Source: Suilimivivens sp964614185 (lineage in GTDB: Bacteria; Bacillota; Clostridia; Lachnospirales; Lachnospiraceae). From it: a DNA stretch of 64,000 bases. Every line of letters starts with the position of its first letter. Position 1 is the stretch's first letter. Where the stretch lies: the NCBI GenBank assembly GCA_964614185.1, contig CAZTKJ010000008.1, forward strand, positions 13,351 through 77,350. Direction: 5' to 3'. The position numbers were made by a program, and so were the translations under genes. This document shows positions 57,580 through 64,000 of this stretch, piece after piece. The notes below the pieces were generated by a model. The model searched no databases. It was given only the letters and a program-made list of their open reading frames with translations, and was not told the DNA's origin.

Positions 57580-60280
57580 TGTCATTTTGTCCTTTCCATT
57601 GCTCTATCTGCTGCCTTATTTCTTTAGAAATTCCGTCTAAAAGATAATTTTTATCTCCTTGTTCTCTATCCAGATATTCTTCCCTTAACTTTTCTCTAAA
57701 ATATCCGATTTCCTCAAACAGATCTCTTGCTGACAAAAGCCTGCATCCCTGACCCCTGATAATGATCTGTTCAAGTCCGTCTGAGGTAGCTACCGTAATA
57801 TTATATTGCTTGCTATTGTCATAAGCAAATTTTTCAATAAATCTGTCTGCCGTTTCTGCTTCTTTCGTATATATGACATGAATGTTCTGATAGTCAAAAG
57901 CTTCTTCCGGATGACTCTTTCGCCTGTAAGCGTCAAAGACCACGATCAGGCCGCATTTCCTTACTGCCTGATAATCACATAAAATATCCAGCAGTTTTCC
58001 CCTGGCGCTATCCAGATTAAGCTCTGCCAGTTCCCTTAGGTCTTCCCATGCAAAAATCACATTATAGCCATCTACGAGAAGATATTCCTGCTTCTTATCC
58101 TGTCCCCGGTAAATACGGGTAGCAGCTGCTTTATCTAAAGAGCCCTGGCTCTGTCTTCTTTGCTGCCATCCCGCTCTTTTCCTGTCTGTATCTGCTCTTT
58201 TATTGGCATTGGCGCTGCGGTCTATAATACGGTCTATTTCATCTGTTCCGATAGCCATTTCCCCATTCTGTTCCCGTATCATTTCCTGTCTGTTTAATGC
58301 TGCCTGCCTGCGTTTTTGCAATTCCTCCTCAAAGGCGCTTTGCAGCAAGGCTTCTCTTTCCTTTGAAAAACAGCTTTCCAAATGCATGTAATCCTTCACC
58401 TGATTCCATGGTACCACAAATCCTGCACCATGGGCGCAAAAAACAGAGGCTGCCGGATTCCTTAGATCTGCTTCCGGATCATATCCACTCTGTTCTATGA
58501 CTTCCTGAGCATTATGACAGGGCTCATACCCCTTCAGGCGGCAGGACAGCCGTCCCCTTCCTTTGGTATATGCAGTTACTTCTTTGGGGTAATCCTGCAG
58601 CGCTGCTGCCGGCGCTGTTCCCGTCAGTTGTGCTTCGTCACCGTTTCTCTGGGTAAGCAGGCAGCTTCCATGAAACTTTTCTATATCCGTCATGGCTCTT
58701 CCGATGCATGTTTCCGGAATCTCCAGAAGGAATTCATACACCGGCTCTAACAATACGGACGATGCTTCCATTAACCCCTGACGCACTGCCCGATAAGTAG
58801 CCTGACGGAAATCTCCACCTTCCGTATGCTTTAAATGAGCACGGCCTGAAGCTAAAGTGATCTTCATATCCGTAATCGGCGAGCCCGTTAAAACTCCTCT
58901 GTGTTCTTTTTCTTCCAGATGAGTCAGGATAAGCCTCTGCCAGTTTCTTGAAAGAATATCTTCACTGCAGTCAGATGCAAAGCAAAGTCCGCTTCCCGGT
59001 TCTCCCGGCTCCAGCAGCAAATGTACTTCCGCATAATGACGCAGCGGCTCAAAATGGCCTACTCCCTCTACTGTATCTGCAATAGTCTCTTTATATACAA
59101 TACGCCCTATTCCAAAAGAAACCTCTGTCTGAAACCTCTCATAAATAATATTTTTCAGAACTTCTATCTGCACTTCTCCCATGACTTTGGCATGGATTTC
59201 CTGCAAATTTTCATCCCACAGAATGTGCAGCATGGGATCTTCTTCCTGAAGCTGCAAAAGCTTTGGCATCATAACCGCTGCTTCACACCCTTCCGGAAGT
59301 TGTATACAGTAACTTATTATGGGTTCCAACAGGGGAAGTTCTGAATCCTTCTCTCGCCCCAGTCCCTGTCCGGGCAGTGTTTTCTGCAGACCCGTTACTG
59401 CGCAGATACTCCCCGGCAGTGCTTCATTTACCGACTCAAACTTTTCCCCTGAATAAATACGAATCTGATTTACCTTTTCATCCGGTGTTAGTTCCGCCCT
59501 TGCCTTAAGGATTCCTCCGGTAATTTTCATATGGGTCAGACGATTTCCCTGATTGTCTCTGGTGATCTTGAAAATTCTTGCTCCAAATTCCTTAGGATAA
59601 ACCGGTATGGTAACATATTTCCTGATGCCCTGCATCAACTCCTCTACACCAAAAAGCTTCAGTGCAGAGCCAAAAAAGCAGGGAAATACTTTTCTTGCTG
59701 CTATTGATTTCTTAATTGTTTCTGTATCGATCTGCCCTGTTTCCAAAAAGTCATTCAGCAGTCCCTCCTCGCACATTGCCAGGCTTTCAAAAAAATGATC
59801 CGTGCCTTCTTCCGTAAAGTCCACGCATCCGTCATCAAGCTGTGTAGTGAGTTTCCTGAAAATATCCTCTTTATCTGTTCCATGCTGATCCATCTTATTT
59901 ATAAAGAGAAAAACCGGTATCTGATATCTGCTAAGAAGACGCCATAATGTCTTGGTATGTCCCTGTACTCCATCCATTCCGCTGATGACCAGTATGGCTG
60001 CATCCAATACCTGCAGCGTGCGTTCCATCTCTGCTGAAAAATCCACATGTCCCGGTGTATCCAGCAGCGTGATCTGGAGATCTTCATAGCAGATAAGAGC
60101 CTGCTTAGAAAAAATGGTGATCCCTCTTGCTTTTTCCAATTCATAAGTATCCAGAAAGGTATCCTTATTGTCTACTCTCCCAAGTTTTCGTATGGATCCG
60201 CTTGTGTATAACAAGCTCTCTGATAAGGTTGTTTTTCCTGCATCCACATGTGCCAGGATTCCTAATGTCAACTTATCCAT
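57566..60280 (-). CDS. Ribosomal-protection-type GTPase fused to Rae1/YacP NYN nuclease
   Basis: About 904 residues. G-domain motifs AHVDAGKTT (10-18), RGIT, DTPGH and NKMD are intact; EF-G-like domains II-V follow (EGGDFRQATYRAVRQGL). After a charged coiled linker (about 640-728) comes a NYN domain: LVDGYNVIFAW, VVFDAY, ETADRFIEK, VATSDGLEQ, GCRLLSARDL, with all four metal-binding acids. YacP/Rae1 in Bacillus cuts mRNA in the ribosomal A site; Tet(M)-type GTPases bind the same site. The fusion implies a ribosome-bound mRNA cleaver. The ATG at 60280, six bases from AGGA, is preferred. It is not necessarily a tetracycline-resistance gene. Confidence 0.9.
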   Translation of the reverse strand: MDKLTLGILAHVDAGKTTLSESLLYTSGSIRKLGRVDNKDTFLDTYELEKARGITIFSKQALICYEDLQITLLDTPGHVDFSAEMERTLQVLDAAILVISGMDGVQGHTKTLWRLLSRYQIPVFLFINKMDQHGTDKEDIFRKLTTQLDDGCVDFTEEGTDHFFESLAMCEEGLLNDFLETGQIDTETIKKSIAARKVFPCFFGSALKLFGVEELMQGIRKYVTIPVYPKEFGARIFKITRDNQGNRLTHMKITGGILKARAELTPDEKVNQIRIYSGEKFESVNEALPGSICAVTGLQKTLPGQGLGREKDSELPLLEPIISYCIQLPEGCEAAVMMPKLLQLQEEDPMLHILWDENLQEIHAKVMGEVQIEVLKNIIYERFQTEVSFGIGRIVYKETIADTVEGVGHFEPLRHYAEVHLLLEPGEPGSGLCFASDCSEDILSRNWQRLILTHLEEKEHRGVLTGSPITDMKITLASGRAHLKHTEGGDFRQATYRAVRQGLMEASSVLLEPVYEFLLEIPETCIGRAMTDIEKFHGSCLLTQRNGDEAQLTGTAPAAALQDYPKEVTAYTKGRGRLSCRLKGYEPCHNAQEVIEQSGYDPEADLRNPAASVFCAHGAGFVVPWNQVKDYMHLESCFSKEREALLQSAFEEELQKRRQAALNRQEMIREQNGEMAIGTDEIDRIIDRSANANKRADTDRKRAGWQQRRQSQGSLDKAAATRIYRGQDKKQEYLLVDGYNVIFAWEDLRELAELNLDSARGKLLDILCDYQAVRKCGLIVVFDAYRRKSHPEEAFDYQNIHVIYTKEAETADRFIEKFAYDNSKQYNITVATSDGLEQIIIRGQGCRLLSARDLFEEIGYFREKLREEYLDREQGDKNYLLDGISKEIRQQIEQWKGQNDNGRI

Positions 60281-60282
60281 TT

Positions 60283-61164
60283 TCATTCCTGTTCCTGACA
60301 AAGAGCGCGTCTTCCCAGCTCCAGGCATCCCATGATACCCTGGTTATCATTAAGGCTGGCAGGTACGATATAATGCTCTAGATCTTCCAGTTCTTCTGTC
60401 TTCAAATAGCCGTTCAGCATTTCCTTAACGTAACTTCGGATTTGAGGAAACAGCTGCTCCTGGTGCATAACGCCGCCGCCTAAAATAATCAGTTCCGGAG
60501 ATATTGTCAAAATATAATTAGACAGCGCCTGTGCAATATAGTAAGCCTCCAGATCCCAAACCTCCTGCCGTTCTTTCAACGTTTTGGCATTGGCGCCCCA
60601 CCTTTCCTCAATGGCCGGTCCTGCTGCCATTCCTTCCAGACAAGTCTTGTGGTAAGGACATCTGCCTTCATAAGTATCATCGCTTCTCTTCCGAATCAGT
60701 ACATGCCCCGCTTCCGGATGAAGCATACCATGCAGAAGCTTTCCATCAATACAGATTCCTACACCAACACCGGTACCTATGGTAGCATATATCACGCAGT
60801 TTTTCCCTTTTCCCTGTCCGAAGGTCACTTCTCCCAACACAGAACCATTCACATCCGTATCAAAGCCTACAGGAACGGAAAGGGCTTTCTTAAAAGCGCC
60901 TACTATATCATAGTCGGCCCATGCCAGCTTAGGAGTACTGGTTATGTAGCCATAAGTTTTTGACTTTTTATTAAGGTCAACAGGCCCAAAGCATCCGATT
61001 CCCAAAGATTCTATTTTTTTGCTCTGAAAATAAGAAACCATCTTGGGAACTGTAATCTCCGGAGTTTCCGTCGGGATAGAAACCTGTTCAAAAATTTCCC
61101 CCTGTTCATTTCCGATGGCGCAAACCATTTTAGTTCCGCCTGCTTCCAATGCACCTAATACCAT
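60283..61164 (-). CDS. ROK-family sugar kinase (fructokinase type)
   Basis: 293 residues. ATP site GALEAGGTKMVCAIG, catalytic Asp in GFDTDVNGSVLGE, GTGVGVG, and the zinc site HVLIRKR...CPYHKTCLEG (H-C-H-C type) found in fructokinases like YdhR. It probably phosphorylates fructose, or glucose/mannose, in the cytoplasm. Two bases separate its stop from the GTPase-NYN ATG, so they are co-transcribed, though the link between the functions is unclear. Confidence 0.88.
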   Translation of the reverse strand: MVLGALEAGGTKMVCAIGNEQGEIFEQVSIPTETPEITVPKMVSYFQSKKIESLGIGCFGPVDLNKKSKTYGYITSTPKLAWADYDIVGAFKKALSVPVGFDTDVNGSVLGEVTFGQGKGKNCVIYATIGTGVGVGICIDGKLLHGMLHPEAGHVLIRKRSDDTYEGRCPYHKTCLEGMAAGPAIEERWGANAKTLKERQEVWDLEAYYIAQALSNYILTISPELIILGGGVMHQEQLFPQIRSYVKEMLNGYLKTEELEDLEHYIVPASLNDNQGIMGCLELGRRALCQEQE

Positions 61165-61189
61165 ATTATCTATCCTTTCCTGTTTTATT

Positions 61190-62119
61190 TTACTGTTTCT
61201 TTTTTAATTTTTCTATTTCTTCCTGCAGCTCCTGCAGCTTATCCATGGCTTTTTGAAGCTCGCCGGAGTGCTCTTCCTTATCTTCTGCTTCCTCTTCCTG
61301 CTTTTTCTTAAGATACCCTGTTACATAGTCCGGCTGGACAACAGGTTCATCTTCAAAGTATTTGGGATCGATGTGAAGCTGATAGTCTTCTTCCCGTATA
61401 ATAATGGTCTGTTCCGGCTTTAAAGCTGACTGATTCTGCGTATCTGCTTCATCCTCTTCCCTATCTCCGGTCTCATCATTCTGGTAATCTTCTTCATCCT
61501 CATCATATTCGTCTTCTTCATCCTCGTCATACTCGTCTTCATCATAATCATCTTCATCGTACTCATCTTCATCGTCATACTCATCTTCGTCTTCAACATC
61601 TTCCTCGTCTTCAGCCTGACGCAGACTTTTGATGGTAAGAAAAATCATAATGATAATGACGGCAATAATGACAATAACTGCAGCCGGTTTCAGTATTCCC
61701 ATAGAAAATCCGGAATCTGAATCCCCCTCTTCCTCCGCCGGTTCATTGATATCTGTTTCCTCCGGTACCGTCTCTTCCGATGCAGAAACTTCCGGTTCAG
61801 AACCTTCCTGTTCGGTGGAGAGAACCGACACATACTGTCCGTAAATAAAACCCGTTTCACCTTCGTATTCGATCCGATACCATCCATCATGGGTTTTTCC
61901 CGTAATGGCAACAGTATTTCCCTCTCTTACTGTTCCAATCTTGTCATAGTCGGTGCCCGGGCCCTTCCTTACATTAACATCACTGGTGATTTCTCCCTGT
62001 GCCGACATTTCTGTTACATTATCTTCTGGCTCTGCATAAACTGTTGTGGAAAAGGCAGAAAAGAAAAACGCTGCTATAATTACTACTGCTATGATTCTGC
62101 TATGAATAAGTCTTTTCAT
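61190..62119 (-). CDS. SH3-domain membrane protein with acidic cytoplasmic tail
   Basis: 309 residues. Signal peptide to about 32 (STTVYAEPED), one bacterial SH3 domain (ITSDVNVRKGPGTDYDKIGTV...GWYRIEYEGETGFIYGQYV), a Glu/Ser/Pro linker, one membrane helix (about 142-163), then a cytoplasmic Asp/Glu/Tyr repeat region (YDEDE units, about 170-225) and a coiled-coil end (LQELQEEIEKLKKK). The SH3 should bind the wall; the acidic tail may bind basic proteins or metal. The ATG at 62119 has AGGTATT upstream. Function unknown. The region ends 25 bases before the ROK gene start. Confidence 0.75.
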   Translation of the reverse strand: MKRLIHSRIIAVVIIAAFFFSAFSTTVYAEPEDNVTEMSAQGEITSDVNVRKGPGTDYDKIGTVREGNTVAITGKTHDGWYRIEYEGETGFIYGQYVSVLSTEQEGSEPEVSASEETVPEETDINEPAEEEGDSDSGFSMGILKPAAVIVIIAVIIIMIFLTIKSLRQAEDEEDVEDEDEYDDEDEYDEDDYDEDEYDEDEEDEYDEDEEDYQNDETGDREEDEADTQNQSALKPEQTIIIREEDYQLHIDPKYFEDEPVVQPDYVTGYLKKKQEEEAEDKEEHSGELQKAMDKLQELQEEIEKLKKKQ

Positions 62120-62216
62120 AAAATAATACCTGATTATACTAAAATTCCTTTCCAAATACTTTTTGATAGTATAACATGTTTTTTGCATATCTGAAAGGTT
62201 TGGTTTTAAAATGAAC

Positions 62217-62245
62217 TTGGAAAAATAAGAGGACTCATGTATAAT
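62217..62245 (+). promoter_or_regulatory. Promoter of the OFA-family transporter gene
   Basis: TTGGAA (62217-62222), 17-base spacer, TATAAT (62240-62245), about 60 bases before the ATG. Confidence 0.75.
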
Positions 62246-62303
62246 AGGACTGGAGACTTATTGTTCCATAAAAATACGTAAAAATAAGAAAGCGAGACAC
62301 GTC

Positions 62304-63629
62304 ATGAATAACTTGTCAAAAAACAAATGGGTACGAGCTGCAATACCCGCATTATTACTTCACTGCAGCATTGGCACTGTTTACTGCTGGTCCATTTTCA
62401 GTCAGGAAATTGCTGATTATATCGGTTTTTCCAAAAGCGCCACAGAATGGGCTTTCAGCTTTGCTATTTTCTTCCTTGGTATGTCCGCTGCATTTCTCGG
62501 CAACATTGTAGAAAGAGACATCCATAAATCTTCACTGATCGCTGCTTTATGTTTTGCCTGCGGAATGGCCGGCACCGGATTCTTCATCTGGTATGGCGGT
62601 TCCCATCCGTCAAGCATACTGGCACTGATCGGCATATACATATGCTATGGATTTATTATGGGTATCGGTCTTGGAACCGGTTATCTTTCTCCTGTCAAGA
62701 CTCTGATGCTCTGGTTTGAAGACCGCAAAGGATTAGCTACCGGACTTGCTGTAGCAGGTTTTGGCGCTGCAAAAGCAATTGCAAGTCCCATTATGCAGGC
62801 TCTTTTAGATTCTCTGGGAGATGGCGGCATTTACAAAATGTTCTTCATTCTGGCTGTTGTATACTTTGTTATGATGTTTGTAGGCCATCTGCTTCTTGCT
62901 AAACCCGAAGGCTGGCATGAACCTGCTGCCGGTGAACAGTCAGCCCGTCCTATCGATGTCATTAAGGAAAAACCCGTAACCTTCATCGGTATCTGGATCA
63001 TGTTCTACCTCAACATCACCTGCGGCCTTGCATTGATCTCTCAGGAAAAGATGATCGTTAAATGTATCGGATTAGTTGGAATGGTTGGTGTTCTTTCTTC
63101 CATCACTGCTGTCTTTAATGCCGGCGGACGTCTCGGATTTTCTGCCTGGGCAGATACCTTTAAGGATAGAAATACCATTTATAAGATTATTTTCATCCTC
63201 TCTATTGCTGCTACCGGACTTGTTATCGTTACGCAGGGTATCACCAATATGGGACAGAACACTGTGATCATGATTCTGGTACTGATTCTTCTCTTTGTTG
63301 TCAATGCCGGTTACGGCGGCGGCTTCAGCAATGTTCCTACGCTGCTTTCTGACCACTACGGCATGAAGAACATCAGTGCCATCCATGGAATCACACTTTC
63401 TGCATGGGCTTTTGCCGGTCTTACCGGAAACCAGATGGCTTCCTTTATTGTAAAACACTTTGGAGAGGAAGTACCTTTATCACATACACTTGCAGACGGA
63501 AGCACTGAAATTATCAACGTAAATCCTACCGGCTATCAGACAGTATTGTATGTTACCCTTGTACTTTATATCATTGCCGCTGTTATCTGCTTTACTATGG
63601 TAGGTAAAAAGACCGGTGATAAAAAGTAA
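62304..63629 (+). CDS. OFA-family major facilitator (oxalate/formate antiporter-like)
   Basis: 441 residues, 12 helices. N-terminus VRAAIPALLLHCSIGTVYCWSIFSQEI, GIGLGTGYLSPVKTLMLWFEDRKGLATGLAVAGFGAAKAI and SNVPTLLSDHYGMKNISAIHG are OFA-family hallmarks. Family members exchange oxalate/formate, or move lactate, pyruvate or other small organic acids; specificity cannot be read here. Single gene with its own promoter and a downstream terminator. Confidence 0.88.
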   Translation: MNNLSKNKWVRAAIPALLLHCSIGTVYCWSIFSQEIADYIGFSKSATEWAFSFAIFFLGMSAAFLGNIVERDIHKSSLIAALCFACGMAGTGFFIWYGGSHPSSILALIGIYICYGFIMGIGLGTGYLSPVKTLMLWFEDRKGLATGLAVAGFGAAKAIASPIMQALLDSLGDGGIYKMFFILAVVYFVMMFVGHLLLAKPEGWHEPAAGEQSARPIDVIKEKPVTFIGIWIMFYLNITCGLALISQEKMIVKCIGLVGMVGVLSSITAVFNAGGRLGFSAWADTFKDRNTIYKIIFILSIAATGLVIVTQGITNMGQNTVIMILVLILLFVVNAGYGGGFSNVPTLLSDHYGMKNISAIHGITLSAWAFAGLTGNQMASFIVKHFGEEVPLSHTLADGSTEIINVNPTGYQTVLYVTLVLYIIAAVICFTMVGKKTGDKK

Positions 63630-63777
63630 CACGAAAGAGTTTGCAAAGCAAGAGGGCATTACATTATGATGCAGTATCAAATATTTATTGAAAAGAAAGA
63701 TTGATAAGAACAAGTTGATTATATGTGTAGTTAATGCCGGAAGCCGCGGCGACATCTACAAAAAATACTAAAAAATA

Positions 63778-63811
63778 GGGAAATCTCAATAAAATTGAGG
63801 TTTCCTTTTTT
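63778..63811 (+). terminator. Intrinsic terminator downstream of the OFA gene
   Basis: GGAAATCTCAAT / ATTGAGGTTTCC stem (63779-63805) with a three-base loop and six T. It lies about 150 bases after the stop; the intervening 148 bases hold no clear gene. Confidence 0.85.
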
Positions 63812-63823
63812 CTACTGCGGAAG

Positions 63824-64000
63824 ATGGGACTTGAAGTATTATTACTTTTAAAAATACTGATAGAAAGGGAATTCTGCCACATCAGCATCATCGGACAAAT
63901 GCCATACCACACCAAACTCCAAAAAGACATCCTGTCAAACTCAATAAAATATATAATATCGCATAACCATAATTTCCATTTTGCATCAAAGTATATGCTT
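63824..64000 (+). CDS. Possible partial ORF running off the window
   Basis: An ATG just after the terminator opens 59 codons with no stop up to the window end (MGLEVLLLLKILIEREFCHI...). The ribosome binding site (GGAAG) is too close to the ATG and I recognise no family, so this may be chance. Needs sequence beyond 64000. Confidence 0.25.
   Translation, partial: MGLEVLLLLKILIEREFCHISIIGQMPYHTKLQKDILSNSIKYIISHNHNFHFASKYML

Noticed and set aside
57566..60280. Calling the GTPase a tetracycline-resistance gene (tetM/tetO)
   Set aside because: Length, an EF-G-like domain IV motif and the NYN fusion separate it from Tet(M) proteins; resistance cannot be inferred.
63685..63930. Minus-strand frame over the terminator at the right end
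   Set aside because: It reads through a strong plus-strand terminator and has no family match.

Overview
The window looks like a chromosomal segment of an anaerobic gut Firmicute, most likely Lachnospiraceae (order Eubacteriales). Pointers are the DapL branch of lysine synthesis, a LarB/LarC–CbiMQO nickel cluster, the DnaJ/DUF5685 pair, a choloylglycine-hydrolase-family enzyme, DUF6020 and DUF368 membrane proteins, strong AGGAGG-type ribosome binding sites and dispersed fold-back repeats. I cannot fix the genus. No rRNA, tRNA, CRISPR array, prophage or complete insertion sequence was seen.

Layout. 0.1-2.4 kb (minus): J-domain protein, DUF5685 protein, zinc-ribbon membrane protein and an unlisted 39-residue membrane peptide. 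2.4-7.25 kb (minus): larB, larC, cbiM, cbiQ, cbiO, a nickel uptake and nickel-pincer-cofactor operon behind a structured, attenuator-like leader. 7.25-10.8 kb: a 2-isopropylmalate synthase fused to an AraC-type DNA-binding domain, divergent from an Ntn amidase. 10.8-19.3 kb (minus): ECF sigma/anti-sigma pair, dapF-dapL, and DedA-glycosyltransferase-response regulator-histidine kinase. 19.4-24.8 kb: a sulfur module (metY-cysK, nifS-nifU, Rrf2 regulator) with similar dyads over three promoters, plus a fold-back element in the nifS leader.

24.8-34.4 kb is an accessory, visibly AT-richer island: Imm5-like protein, DUF4160/DUF2442 pair, GNAT enzymes, a winged-helix protein, a three-gene ABC-3C conflict system (SMEK effector, MC6-like middle component, DUF2326 ATPase), a PD-(D/E)XK nuclease-like protein, a frameshifted LysM lipoprotein and a HAD phosphatase. 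34.5-40.3 kb: a response regulator, kinase and FtsX-type ABC exporter whose two promoters share an almost identical box at the same distance from the -10, then a convergent MerR-type regulator. 40.4-47.0 kb (minus): housekeeping genes (GT2, hisC, DUF368, methyltransferase, hslO, nadE).

47.1-57.3 kb: envelope functions (DUF6020 protein, polar amino acid ABC importer, His/Cys-repeat surface protein, acyltransferase, apparently leaderless lipoprotein gene, GT39-like protein). 57.3-62.1 kb (minus): SH3/acidic membrane protein, ROK kinase, a ribosomal-protection-type GTPase fused to a Rae1/YacP-type NYN nuclease, and a small membrane protein. 62.3 kb to the end: OFA-family MFS transporter, terminator and a doubtful partial ORF.

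The two strongest candidates for undescribed biology are the LeuA-AraC fusion (a leucine-pathway enzyme carrying its own DNA-binding domain) and the GTPase-NYN fusion (a ribosome-binding factor tied to an A-site-type nuclease). Next are the nickel-operon leader and the metal-ligand-rich surface repeat protein.
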